A DNA stretch of 64,000 nucleotides. Origin: Paenibacillus alkaliterrae (GTDB lineage: Bacteria; Bacillota; Bacilli; Paenibacillales; Paenibacillaceae). Below, piece by piece: positions 53,359 through 61,709 of the stretch (the first letter of the stretch is position 1; every line of letters starts with the position of its first letter). The DNA lies in the NCBI RefSeq assembly GCF_021532375.1, contig NZ_JAKGAP010000007.1, forward strand, positions 181,429 to 245,428, read 5' to 3'. The position numbers and the translations under genes were made by a program. Below the pieces are notes generated by a model. The model had not been told where the DNA came from, made no database searches, and was given only the letters and a program-made list of their open reading frames with translations.

Positions 53359-53763
53359 ATGGTATCTGATGATTTTAATCGATTGTGGACGAAGCTTTCG
53401 CGTGAATGGAAAAATAATATGGAGCAAGCGTTAGCGCCTTTGACCGAAGGACAACTGAATGTGCTGGAATTGCTTCTGCAGCATCAGCCGATGAAGCCTT
53501 CCGATTTGCTCCAGTATTTGTCGACTACGCCTGCGGCGATAACGACGCTGCTCGACCGGATGGAGCGGAATGGACTCATTGAACGGACAAGGGATGACAA
53601 TGATCGAAGAATCGTTTGGGTTTCGGTATTGGAGAAGGGGAAGGCAGAGGCGGAACGCGGTACTGCGATTCGGACCGAAATGATCGAACAATCGCTGGAC
53701 CGCATTTCCTCGCATAACCAGCAGCTGCTCGTTTATTTGCTTGGCAAGGTCGCCAATTTGTAG
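53359..53763 (+). CDS. MarR family transcriptional regulator
   Basis: A 134-residue winged-helix regulator. LTEGQLNVLELLLQHQPMKP starts the DNA-binding core; the recognition helix TTPAAITTLLDRMERNGLIE and the wing RTRDDNDRRIVWVSVLEKGK are typical MarR. ATG 53359 is preferred; a frame extension to TTG 53335 lacks support. No target gene is adjacent on the same strand, and the downstream capA-like gene is convergent, so autoregulation through the upstream palindrome is the main local prediction. Confidence 0.88.
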   Translation: MVSDDFNRLWTKLSREWKNNMEQALAPLTEGQLNVLELLLQHQPMKPSDLLQYLSTTPAAITTLLDRMERNGLIERTRDDNDRRIVWVSVLEKGKAEAERGTAIRTEMIEQSLDRISSHNQQLLVYLLGKVANL

Positions 53764-53784
53764 AGCAGCTGCCGTATAGATCTA

Positions 53785-55035
53785 TTATTTCATGGAATCG
53801 AGCCGATTGCGAAGCAGCTCCGCATTTTTCTTTAGTGTCGCGTAGTCGGCTTGAGTCAATAGCTCGTCGCTTGAAGCTGCGATCGTTTCATCAATCGGCA
53901 ATATGCGGTAACGGTAAGCATGATCCGGCTTGTACCGGTGAACCCAAGTCGGTATCGACTCAATTTCCGTTAGCTGGGTGGAGCCATCCGACTTATTTTT
54001 ACGAATATTTACTTTGAATATGACGCCGTAATCCTTTGTTTCTCCACGTTGATTCGAGATAAAATTGCCCATAGAATAAATGATGAGACCTTTTTTGGCT
54101 AAGCCATGCTCATTAACGGTTTCAACGACCTCATAAGGCTGTACGACATGCGGATGAGAGCCGGCGATAATGTCCGCTCCCGCAGCGATAAGCGATCTGG
54201 CTAATCTCTTCTGCTCTTCGTTCGGCGCCGTTTGATATTCCGTGCCGAAATGAAGGGACACCGTAATAAAGTCAGCGCCTTCGCGGCGAAGCCGCATAAT
54301 ATCCTCTTTTATTTTCTCTTCATATATGATCGATACCAGATAAGGCTTTCCTTCAGGGATAGGAATACCGTTCGTTCCGTACGTATAAGCGGCAAGCCCC
54401 ATCACGATTCCGTTTTTCTCGGACAGCAGCAGGCGGTCGGCTTCTTCCTGCGAGGCAGCAGTGCCGACTATCGGCAAGTCAAGCGCCTTCAGGTTCGCCA
54501 GCGTGCGAAGCAATCCTTTTTCCCCTTTGTCCAGCGAGTGATTGTTTGCATTTGTAATCATGTTAAAGCCGGCCGCTTTGAGTGCTTCCGCCAGCTCGAC
54601 CGGCGCGTTAAACAGCGGATAACCGGAATAACCGAATTCTTCACCTGCGATCGGCGTCTCTAAATTAGCGATCACCCAATCTCCTTGAGCGAATAGCGGC
54701 TTTACTTCCGTAAAAAACGGATCGAAGTTGTAGCGGTCGGTCGTTTTGTCATATGCACCGGGAAGCAGAGGCATATGCATCATAATATCGCCTACCGCCA
54801 TCCACACGGCATCCGTGTAATCAGGCTCTGGAGGATCCTCTGACGACTCTATGACGATTGGAGAGGGGGAGGGCGGCGCAGCGATTGCTTGATTACCAGC
54901 AGGAATCGCAGGAACTGCCTCGTTTGGCGCTGGTGCCCTTACAAGATTAGAGGGTAATAAAAAGATGATCCATAACCCTATTAAGCTTAAAACCAATAAA
55001 GTCGTTTGCCATTTTCGGTGCCTTTTGCGGCGCAT
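53785..55035 (-). CDS. CapA family protein (poly-gamma-glutamate synthesis type metallophosphoesterase-like)
   Basis: A 416-residue membrane-anchored extracellular protein: basic start, transmembrane helix (about 10-30), Pro-rich linker to residue 72, then a CapA/PGA_cap domain with AVGDIMMHMP, NLETPIAG, ITNANNHSLDKGEKG, GSHPHVVQP and SMGNFIS, in the order of the family. Homologues are needed for poly-gamma-glutamate export or anchoring, but no pgsB/C is adjacent, so the actual role may differ. AAGGAGGG precedes the start; the gene follows the RluA-type gene by 17 bases. Confidence 0.85.
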   Translation of the reverse strand: MRRKRHRKWQTTLLVLSLIGLWIIFLLPSNLVRAPAPNEAVPAIPAGNQAIAAPPSPSPIVIESSEDPPEPDYTDAVWMAVGDIMMHMPLLPGAYDKTTDRYNFDPFFTEVKPLFAQGDWVIANLETPIAGEEFGYSGYPLFNAPVELAEALKAAGFNMITNANNHSLDKGEKGLLRTLANLKALDLPIVGTAASQEEADRLLLSEKNGIVMGLAAYTYGTNGIPIPEGKPYLVSIIYEEKIKEDIMRLRREGADFITVSLHFGTEYQTAPNEEQKRLARSLIAAGADIIAGSHPHVVQPYEVVETVNEHGLAKKGLIIYSMGNFISNQRGETKDYGVIFKVNIRKNKSDGSTQLTEIESIPTWVHRYKPDHAYRYRILPIDETIAASSDELLTQADYATLKKNAELLRNRLDSMK

Positions 55036-55052
55036 CTCTGTTTCGTCCCTCC

Positions 55053-55769
55053 TTAGCGTAAGCTGCCCAGCATCGTAGAGGCGGCTTCGAGCTGTTCATC
55101 CGTCCACCAGGTCCAAACATCTGAGCCGCTCGGAATCGAATGGAAGCTGAACATTTCCTTTGTTACAGGATGGGGAGCAGAGACGGAGGTCGACCATAAG
55201 GCGATATCCGATATCCCTGCTTCAGGCTTCGCGCCATATTTGAGATCCCCTGCGAGCGGACAGCCGATATGTGCCATTTGCGCTCTAATTTGATGCGGTC
55301 TTCCGGTATGCAGACGGACGGCAATAAGCGAATAGCGACCGGATGCAGCTGCAACCTCATAGTATAATATCGCTTCCTTCGATTCGGACGCGGCCTTGTC
55401 ATAAACGGTCACCCTGTTGTGCTTGCTGTCCTTGCGGATGAAGTGCGTTAGCCGACCTTGCTTCTTGGCAGGCTGCCCTTGGACAACGCAAACATACGTT
55501 TTACCGAAATCGCGGTTTCGCACGGATTCCGATAATCTGGAGGCCGCCTTCGAGGTTTTGGCAAATACCATGACGCCTCCGACCGTTCGATCAAGGCGAT
55601 GGACAAGGCCGAGAAACACGTTTCCCGGCTTGCCGTGCCGTTCCTTTAGATCCTGTTTAAGCAGCGTTAGCATATCGGGATCACCCGTTTCATCCTCTTG
55701 CGAGAGAATGCCGGGGGGCTTCACGACGGCCAGAACATGATTGTCCTCGTACAATACGGGTACCGGCAT
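55053..55769 (-). CDS. RluA family pseudouridine synthase
   Basis: A 238-residue enzyme that isomerises uridine in rRNA or tRNA. The catalytic Asp lies in LVHRLDRTVGGVMVFAKT near residue 70, and LHTGRPHQIRAQMAHIG is the second family motif. It has no S4 domain. The start is ATG 55769, overlapping the methyltransferase stop as TAATG; a longer frame exists but would lie inside that gene. The pairing with an RNA-type methyltransferase suggests an RNA modification unit. Confidence 0.9.
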   Translation of the reverse strand: MPVPVLYEDNHVLAVVKPPGILSQEDETGDPDMLTLLKQDLKERHGKPGNVFLGLVHRLDRTVGGVMVFAKTSKAASRLSESVRNRDFGKTYVCVVQGQPAKKQGRLTHFIRKDSKHNRVTVYDKAASESKEAILYYEVAAASGRYSLIAVRLHTGRPHQIRAQMAHIGCPLAGDLKYGAKPEAGISDIALWSTSVSAPHPVTKEMFSFHSIPSGSDVWTWWTDEQLEAASTMLGSLR

Positions 55770-56635
55770 TACTTCGACTCCCAACGACCCAGAATGCCGC
55801 AAGGCAAATTCAAGCCGGATTTTGTAATCGGAAGTCCGATTTCGCCGCAATTAATCTCGCCGCCATACTTGGCATTCATCGTCATATGCAGCAGGTTGTG
55901 CAGCACGGAGGGAGAAAGGCCCGTCGTATACGAGTTAATGAGCAGAAATAACGGTTGGTCGGACAAAATGGTCGTGCAGGATTGAAGAAACGGGAACAAA
56001 TTTTCTTCAAGCTTCCACGTCTCGCCGTTCGGTCCGCGTCCGTAGGAAGGGGGGTCCATAATAATGGCATCATATTGCTTGCCCCGGCGCTGCTCGCGCT
56101 GAACGAACTTGAACACGTCATCCGTAATATACCGGATATGAGCGGACTCGAGACCGGATAGCTGTGCATTTTCTTTGGCCCATTGCACCATCCCTTTGGC
56201 TGCGTCAACGTGGCATACTTCAGCGCCCGCCGCCGCCGCCGCAACGGTAGCTCCGCCGGAATAGGCGAATAAATTCAAAACGCGGATCGGACGCCCGGCG
56301 GATCTGATTTTATCCATCATCCAGCTCCAATTAACCGCTTGCTCAGGGAACAATCCGGTATGCTTGAAGTTGGTCGGCTTTATATGGAAATTGAGCTCCC
56401 CATAGGAGATCGTCCAACGCTCAGGGAGAGCAGGGCTCATCTGCCATTGGCCTCCTCCGGCGTTGCTGCGGTGATAATGACCATCGGCTTTTTTCCATAA
56501 ACCCGTCTCATTTTCAATCGGCCAAATAATTTGGGGATCCGGGCGGCGCAGCGTGTATTGTCCCCAACGCTCCAGCTTATCCCCGTCTCCTGTATCAATA
56601 ACCTCATATTCTACCCATTTATCTGCTATGTACAT
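55769..56635 (-). CDS. Class I SAM-dependent methyltransferase, RlmI-like
   Basis: A 288-residue protein. The SAM-binding motif I is VLNLFAYSGGATVAAAAAGA near residue 120; DAAKGMVQWAKENAQLSGL follows as motif II, and IIMDPPSYGRGP near 200 is the nucleic-acid methyltransferase motif IV. This arrangement resembles RlmI/RlmK-type 23S rRNA methyltransferases without a PUA domain. ATG 56635 starts behind AAGGG and AAGAGAA; the upstream frame is not conserved in character. It probably acts on RNA, but the target base cannot be named. Confidence 0.82.
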   Translation of the reverse strand: MYIADKWVEYEVIDTGDGDKLERWGQYTLRRPDPQIIWPIENETGLWKKADGHYHRSNAGGGQWQMSPALPERWTISYGELNFHIKPTNFKHTGLFPEQAVNWSWMMDKIRSAGRPIRVLNLFAYSGGATVAAAAAGAEVCHVDAAKGMVQWAKENAQLSGLESAHIRYITDDVFKFVQREQRRGKQYDAIIMDPPSYGRGPNGETWKLEENLFPFLQSCTTILSDQPLFLLINSYTTGLSPSVLHNLLHMTMNAKYGGEINCGEIGLPITKSGLNLPCGILGRWESK

Positions 56636-56749
56636 GTTTCTCTTAACCCTTCCTTGACGTTGGTTTTGTAATATAATAATGTCATCGCTAATTATATCGA
56701 AGCGAACACAATGAAGCAATGAAACAAGGAAAATGGAGGCTGTTTAAAA

Positions 56750-56935
56750 ATGATGAGCTTTGAATGCGAATGCGGGAACAAGACCGTATTGTTTGCTACT
56801 GGTGATCGGGACGAGCATGGGAGAGAGTTCATCGAGATCGAGGATGACGAGCGCCTTACCTTCACGATTGGGGATAAAAGCGTGTTGTTTCGCTGCTCGT
56901 TTTGCGGCTATACCTATCGTTTGGAGCAAATTTGA
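56750..56935 (+). CDS. Small zinc-ribbon-like protein
   Basis: A 61-residue acidic protein with FECECGNKT near the start and FRCSFCGYTY near the end, so two CxC/CxxC pairs could bind zinc. AATGGAGG lies upstream. It is divergent from the methyltransferase and stands alone before araA. Family not recognised. Confidence 0.65.
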   Translation: MMSFECECGNKTVLFATGDRDEHGREFIEIEDDERLTFTIGDKSVLFRCSFCGYTYRLEQI

Positions 56936-57006
56936 CCGTACAAGTGATTTTTTGCAGGATACATATTGAAATGCTCGTTATTTCGGAGTATTATAAACGT
57001 ACGTCA

Positions 57007-57022
57007 AGTTGTATGTACAAGT
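57007..57022. promoter_or_regulatory. AraR-like operator 1
   Basis: AGTTGTATGTACAAGT matches the AraR box (ATTTGTACGTACAAAT in B. subtilis) at 13 of 16 positions. It lies 90-105 bases before the araA start codon. Confidence 0.65.
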
Positions 57023-57050
57023 TCTCCGTCATACTCGTTATAACTAGCAC

Positions 57051-57066
57051 TGATGTCCGTACAAGT
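57051..57066. promoter_or_regulatory. AraR-like operator 2
   Basis: TGATGTCCGTACAAGT matches the right half of the AraR box (TGTCCGTACAA) well and the left end poorly. Its centre is 44 bases, about four helical turns, from that of operator 1, as expected for cooperative binding. A TATAAC at 57040-57045 lies between the two. Confidence 0.6.
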
Positions 57067-57111
57067 TAAACAATGAGCTTTATATTTATGTTTTGAGGAG
57101 GAACCAGTCAA

Positions 57112-58602
57112 ATGTTACAAGTTAAACCTTATCAATTTTGGTTTGTTACAGGAAGCCAGCACTTGTACGGTCCGGAAACGTTAGAGGAAGTCGCTCAGCA
57201 TTCGCGCATTATTACATCTTCATTGAATGAGGATTCGGTCATTCCATTCGAAATCGTATTTAAGCCTGTTGTAACAACTCCTGAAGATATTTTCAAGCTT
57301 TGCCTTGAAGCGAAAGCGGACGAGAACTGCGGCGGGATCATCACTTGGATGCATACTTTCTCGCCGGCGAAAATGTGGATCCACGGTTTGTCCGAACTGC
57401 GCAAGCCATTGCTTCACCTGCACACTCAGTTTAATCGGGATATACCGTGGGGCAGCATCGATATGGACTTCATGAACACGAACCAATCTGCGCACGGCGA
57501 CCGCGAATTCGGACATATCTTCTCCAGACTCGGCCTTGAGCGCAAAGTCGTGACCGGCCATTGGGAGAATGGCGAAACGCGTTCACGGATCGCAAGCTGG
57601 ATGGGCACTGCGGTCGCCTTTAACGAAGGACGTCATTTGAAGGTTGCACGCTTCGGCGATAACATGCGTCAGGTATCCGTAACGGAAGGCGATAAGGTAG
57701 AAGCTCAAATCAAGTTCGGTTGGTCAATTAACGGCTATGGCATCGGAGATTTGGTTGCACGTATGAACGAGATATCTGATTCGGAAGTGAAGCAGCTGCT
57801 TGAAGAGTACAGTGATCGATACGATATTTCTTCTGAAACGCACGGTAACGCGGCTTCATGGGCTTCGATCGGCGAACAGGCCCGCATTGAGCTTGGTCTT
57901 AAAGCATTTTTGCAAGAGGGCGGCTTCTCGGCATTCACAACCTCTTTCGAGGATCTGCACGGGATGAAGCAGCTGCCTGGTCTTGCCGTCCAACGCTTGA
58001 TGGAGCAAGGGTACGGCTTCGGCGGCGAGGGCGATTGGAAAACGTCCGCCTTCACCCGCTTGATGAAGATTATTGCCAACAACAAAGGGACGTCCTTCAT
58101 GGAGGATTACACCTATCACCTGGAGGAAGGAAATGAACTTGTTCTGGGCTCCCATATGCTCGAGGTATGTCCGACCATTGCAGATAACCGTCCGAAAATC
58201 GAAGTGCATCCGCTAGGAATCGGCGGCAAAGCTGATCCGGCGCGTTTCGTATTCGATGGCCGTTCCGGCACAGCGCTTAATGCATCGCTCATCGATTTGG
58301 GCAACCGTTTCCGCCTTATTGTAAACGAGGTAGACGCTGTAATGCCGACGCATGAAATGCCGAAGCTGCCTGTTGCCCGGGTATTGTGGAAGCCGCAGCC
58401 GTCGCTGCGCGACGCTGCTGAAGGCTGGATCTATGCAGGCGGTGCTCACCATACCGTATTCTCCTATGTAGTAACAACGGAACAGCTTGTGGATTGGGCT
58501 GACTTGGTTGGCATCGAGACCATCGTCATCGACAAAAACTCGACGGTACGCGGTCTTCGCAACGAGCTTCGATGGAATGATCTCAGTTACCGCATTCGTT
58601 AA
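57112..58602 (+). CDS. araA: L-arabinose isomerase
   Basis: Mn-dependent isomerase converting L-arabinose to L-ribulose. The N-terminal FWFVTGSQHLYGPETLEEV is diagnostic; GIITWMHTFSPAKMWI and the metal-site regions around LVLGSHMLEVCPTIA and GGAHHTVFSYV (His ligand) follow. The length of 496 residues is standard. GAGGAGG precedes ATG 57112. Two AraR-like boxes upstream predict arabinose induction. No araB, araD or araR is in the window, so araA is a stand-alone unit closed by a terminator. Confidence 0.97.
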   Translation: MLQVKPYQFWFVTGSQHLYGPETLEEVAQHSRIITSSLNEDSVIPFEIVFKPVVTTPEDIFKLCLEAKADENCGGIITWMHTFSPAKMWIHGLSELRKPLLHLHTQFNRDIPWGSIDMDFMNTNQSAHGDREFGHIFSRLGLERKVVTGHWENGETRSRIASWMGTAVAFNEGRHLKVARFGDNMRQVSVTEGDKVEAQIKFGWSINGYGIGDLVARMNEISDSEVKQLLEEYSDRYDISSETHGNAASWASIGEQARIELGLKAFLQEGGFSAFTTSFEDLHGMKQLPGLAVQRLMEQGYGFGGEGDWKTSAFTRLMKIIANNKGTSFMEDYTYHLEEGNELVLGSHMLEVCPTIADNRPKIEVHPLGIGGKADPARFVFDGRSGTALNASLIDLGNRFRLIVNEVDAVMPTHEMPKLPVARVLWKPQPSLRDAAEGWIYAGGAHHTVFSYVVTTEQLVDWADLVGIETIVIDKNSTVRGLRNELRWNDLSYRIR

Positions 58603-58616
58603 CGTATTTATAATAG

Positions 58617-58648
58617 ACCGCTCTAAGCATATGCTTAGAGCGGTTTTT
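58617..58648 (+). terminator. Intrinsic terminator after araA
   Basis: A perfect 28-base palindrome (ACCGCTCTAAGCAT with its complement, 58617-58644) followed by TTTT. It would fold with a small loop at the centre. Confidence 0.88.
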
Positions 58649-58717
58649 CTGTCATTTTGGCCATGCTGGCCTTCATATACATGTGAGCGAAGAACATTTC
58701 GAGAGGAGACTGCGATC

Positions 58718-58951
58718 GTGAACGATCAGATGCGTTACTATAAGCCTTTCATCAGTCCGTTAGATCCTTGTCCGCCCATCCGAGTGAAAAGCTACAGCAC
58801 ACCGCCGCAACTGTTCATTCCTTTTCAACCGCCAAACCTGCCGCAGTTTACGCCGTACGAAGCGCTGAAATACGGCACGCTATGGCCAGCCTTGTACAGT
58901 CCATATCCATATGGTCATAAGTACGTAAGGCAAGAAGAAGGTGACGCATAA
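58718..58951 (+). CDS. cotJA: Spore coat associated protein CotJA
   Basis: A 77-residue, Pro- and Tyr-rich protein (KPFISPLDPCPPIRVKSYST; PPQLFIPFQPPNLPQF; APYEALKYGTLWPALYSPY-type end) as in CotJA of Bacillus, a component of the inner coat. The start is GTG 58718 with GAGAGGAG at 58701-58708; the longer frame upstream runs back into araA and is a shadow. The stop overlaps the cotJB start. A CATATACA at 58674 could be part of a sigma-E -10 box, but the -35 is poor. Confidence 0.88.
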   Translation: MNDQMRYYKPFISPLDPCPPIRVKSYSTPPQLFIPFQPPNLPQFTPYEALKYGTLWPALYSPYPYGHKYVRQEEGDA

Positions 58952-59214
58952 TGAACAAAGCCTTGGATAATGAATTTTATCAACTTCTTCACGAGTTGCA
59001 ATCCGTTGATTTTGTTTTAGTGGAACTTAATTTATATTTGGACACCCACCCGATGGATGCGAATGCCATTCAGCAATATAATCACTACGCCCAGCTTAGA
59101 CAGAAAATCGCGCAGCTTTATGAGTCCAAATACGGCCCGCTTCAAAATTTCGGTCAAAGCTACTCGAGCACGCCATGGTGTTGGAATGATGCTCCGTGGC
59201 CGTGGCAGGTCTAA
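58951..59214 (+). CDS. cotJB: Spore coat protein CotJB
   Basis: An 87-residue protein with ELQSVDFVLVELNLYLDTHP and the Tyr- and Gln-rich end YESKYGPLQNFGQSY, typical of CotJB. The ATG overlaps the cotJA stop by one base (TAATG), and cotJC follows after 45 bases, so the three genes form the mother-cell cotJ operon. It is thought to form a complex with CotJA and CotJC. Confidence 0.92.
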   Translation: MNKALDNEFYQLLHELQSVDFVLVELNLYLDTHPMDANAIQQYNHYAQLRQKIAQLYESKYGPLQNFGQSYSSTPWCWNDAPWPWQV

Positions 59215-59259
59215 GAAGTCGAGCAGGCTAACGCGAAAGATTAGAGGAGGTTTCGATGC

Positions 59260-59829
59260 ATGTGGGTTTATGAAAAAAAACTGCAATATCCCGTTCGCGT
59301 AAGCAAATGCGATCCACGAATGGCGAAATACCTGATGGAACAATACGGCGGGGCGGATGGAGAACTCGCCGCTGCTCTGCGTTACTTGAATCAGCGCTAT
59401 ACGATTCCGGATAAAGTCATTGGGCTGCTGACAGATATAGGGACTGAGGAATTTGCGCATCTGGAAATGATCGCCACAATGATATACAAGCTGACCAAGG
59501 ACGCGACGCCTGAGCAGCTAAGAGAAGTAGGTTTAGGCGATCATTATGTAGCCCATGACAGTGCTTTGTTTTATCAAAATGCTGCCGGCGTTCCTTGGAC
59601 GGCGGCTTATATTCAAGCAAAGGGCGACCCAATCGCCGATTTATACGAGGATATTGCAGCTGAGGAGAAGGCCAGGGCTACTTACCAGTGGTTGATAGAC
59701 ATAACGGATGACGTCGATTTGCAGGACAGTCTTAAATTTTTAAGGGAGCGGGAAATCATACATTCGTTACGTTTCCGTGAAGCGGTCGAAATATTGAAAG
59801 AAAAGCGAGATGAGAAAATCTTTTACTAA
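59260..59829 (+). CDS. cotJC: Spore coat manganese catalase-like protein CotJC
   Basis: A 189-residue ferritin-like di-manganese catalase family member. Metal-binding Glu residues are visible in GGADGELAAALRYLNQ, in TEEFAHLEMIATMIY (E-x2-H) and in IAAEEKARATYQWLI with a later REIIHSLRF. The N-terminus MWVYEKKLQYPVRV is that of CotJC. GAGGAGG precedes the start. It may protect the developing spore from peroxide. Confidence 0.94.
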   Translation: MWVYEKKLQYPVRVSKCDPRMAKYLMEQYGGADGELAAALRYLNQRYTIPDKVIGLLTDIGTEEFAHLEMIATMIYKLTKDATPEQLREVGLGDHYVAHDSALFYQNAAGVPWTAAYIQAKGDPIADLYEDIAAEEKARATYQWLIDITDDVDLQDSLKFLREREIIHSLRFREAVEILKEKRDEKIFY

Positions 59830-59844
59830 ACTGAACATTAGCAG

Positions 59845-59878
59845 AAAAACCGCTGACCGGACGGTCAACGGTTTTTTT
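59845..59878. terminator. Bidirectional terminator between cotJC and the secreted-protein gene
   Basis: AAACCG and TGACC pair with GGTCA and CGGTTT around a GGAC loop. T-runs follow on both strands, so it serves cotJC on the plus strand and the convergent gene on the minus strand. Confidence 0.85.
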
Positions 59879-59894
59879 CGTATGGGTACACAGG

Positions 59895-60218
59895 CTAGTA
59901 GCAATAATACTTCTTCCATATCGCGAAGGAATCTTTGTTATAATATTCCCAATCGCGAATGGTATCCCACCAGCTCTTTTTCTTGTCGAACCAATCGAAC
60001 CAGCCTGTAGAATCCCAGTCATCATCGTCCTTATGCTTATCGTCTGATTCCGAATGGCTGTAGCTGTATATCGATGACGTGAAAAATGATAAAATATTTG
60101 AGAAGAAGTCTTTTTTGTCATCTGATGATAACTGGTTAGATGAAGCAAATGCGGAAGCCGGGAACAGACATACGCTGAGTAATAAAGTAAGGCACACTAT
60201 TTTTCTATACTTGGACAT
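59895..60218 (-). CDS. Small secreted protein rich in Asp, Ser and Trp
   Basis: A 107-residue protein with a clear signal peptide (KIVCLTLLLSVCLFPASAFA, cleavage before SSN). The mature part has a Ser-rich stretch, an Asp/Lys-rich run (SESDDKHKDDDDWDS) and an aromatic C-terminus with several Trp and Tyr (WFDWFDKKKSWWDTI). GGGAGGT precedes ATG 60218; an extra N-terminal extension is possible but not supported. The acidic run could bind calcium. No family recognised. Confidence 0.7.
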   Translation of the reverse strand: MSKYRKIVCLTLLLSVCLFPASAFASSNQLSSDDKKDFFSNILSFFTSSIYSYSHSESDDKHKDDDDWDSTGWFDWFDKKKSWWDTIRDWEYYNKDSFAIWKKYYCY

Positions 60219-60349
60219 GACTTCAATACCTCCCGTCAAAACATTGATCAAGAACAAAACGGTTCGTTATAAAGAATTTTATAATAAAAGGTCTCTTTTG
60301 TAAACGGATTTCTTAAATAATACACCATACCATCAAGGAGTCTAAATAA

Positions 60350-61507
60350 ATGGATGAATCTCAATTCCTCAAGACGCTTCGGAATAATAGAGACCTGATC
60401 TTACAAAAATGGCTGGATGATTTTCAAGAAAATGATCTGGAAATGTATGAACGAACGAGCTTTATGAGAGAAGCTTTTAGTTATTTCGATTTTATGCTGG
60501 ATGTTGATATTCCCTTTGAGCAGCATACGCATGTGAAGAGCGTTCCGCAATACTATAAAGGATTGTTCGATCACAACATTTCGAGCAGTCATTTATTGCA
60601 CAGCAATCATTTGTGGCGAAATGCTGTTATGCAGTTTATCGAAGAAAAATTGAACGGTCAGCTCATCCCCATGGACGTTGTTCGAAAAATCCATCTCCGA
60701 TTGGATCAATTTGAACGGTACATCTTTGATTACTATAACGAGTGTACAAACGATTTGCTTGCAGATAAGGAAAGCACCATTTCCGAACTGCATGAAGCGC
60801 GCATGACCATTATCGGAAAAATGGCGGCCAGCATGGCGCATGAGATTAGAAATCCGCTGACCGCCGTTCTTGGTTTTATAAAAATGATTCGCAAACAAAT
60901 GGCCAACCGTTCGTTTGATCATTTAGATACGTATTTGGACATTATTGAAATTGAATTTCAAAATATTCAAATGCACATTACCGGTTTTTTAAGCTTCTCG
61001 AAAAAAGATGTGATTGAAGAATCATTTGTTGATGTATCCTCTAGCACCATAATTGAAACGGTTATTTCATTAATTCATCCACGGATAATTGACGAGAACA
61101 TTGAGCTGACCTGCGATGACATTCAGAATTATTCGCTTCATATCCAAAAAATCGCAATTCAGCAGGTGTTGTCAAACATACTGATTAACAGTATTGACGC
61201 GCTTTACCAGGTTGAGGGGGATAAGAAGATAAAAGTAACAAGTAAGCAGGAAGGAGATATTTATCTGATTACCGTTACGAATAATGGACCGGAAATTCCC
61301 GCAATGTTGAAGGATTCGCTCTTCACACCGTTCGTAACAAGTAAAAAGGAAGGCACCGGACTTGGTTTGGCTATAAGTAAGCAGATTATGAACCGGAATC
61401 AAGGCGATATAACATTTACTTCGAGTGCGGAGGAAACGACGTTTACGATGGTTTTTAAGGTCGTTCCCGTTTTCGGGCCTGATGCAGTCGGAGATCGTTC
61501 CGAATAA
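60350..61507 (+). CDS. Soluble sensor histidine kinase
   Basis: A 385-residue kinase without transmembrane segments. Residues 1-150 are a helical sensor region starting FLKTLRNNRDLILQKWLDDF, similar in look to RsbR-type N-terminal domains. The H-box MAHEIRNPLTAVLGF is near residue 161, the N-box VLSNILINSIDAL near 268, and G-boxes follow (NNGPEI; GTGLGLAISKQI). This architecture resembles the phosphorelay kinases that feed Spo0F. There is no response regulator beside it, which is usual for orphan sporulation kinases. AAGGAG precedes ATG 60350. The signal is unknown. Confidence 0.9.
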   Translation: MDESQFLKTLRNNRDLILQKWLDDFQENDLEMYERTSFMREAFSYFDFMLDVDIPFEQHTHVKSVPQYYKGLFDHNISSSHLLHSNHLWRNAVMQFIEEKLNGQLIPMDVVRKIHLRLDQFERYIFDYYNECTNDLLADKESTISELHEARMTIIGKMAASMAHEIRNPLTAVLGFIKMIRKQMANRSFDHLDTYLDIIEIEFQNIQMHITGFLSFSKKDVIEESFVDVSSSTIIETVISLIHPRIIDENIELTCDDIQNYSLHIQKIAIQQVLSNILINSIDALYQVEGDKKIKVTSKQEGDIYLITVTNNGPEIPAMLKDSLFTPFVTSKKEGTGLGLAISKQIMNRNQGDITFTSSAEETTFTMVFKVVPVFGPDAVGDRSE

Positions 61508-61557
61508 CGGAACCGCATTAAGCTTCCGCGCTCGTTGCCATTTATTCAATTTTTATG

Positions 61558-61584
61558 AAAAGCATCCCGAAGGGTGCTTTTTTT
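61558..61584 (+). terminator. Intrinsic terminator after the histidine kinase
   Basis: AAAGCA-T-CCC pairs with GGG-TGCTTT around GAA, followed by a run of T residues. Confidence 0.8.
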
Positions 61585-61709
61585 GCGTTTCGTTCCAGAT
61601 TTTCTAGGCACATATGGAGCGTGCTGACATATGCTTTAGAGATGTGAACGGAGCAGTTGCATCTTTGAAGGTTAAGAAAGACATCCAGAGTGAATTAGAG
61701 GTGAGTTTG

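Noticed and set aside
58487..58717. A long N-terminal extension of CotJA
   Set aside because: These codons are araA sequence in another frame plus the araA terminator; CotJA proteins start near GTG 58718.
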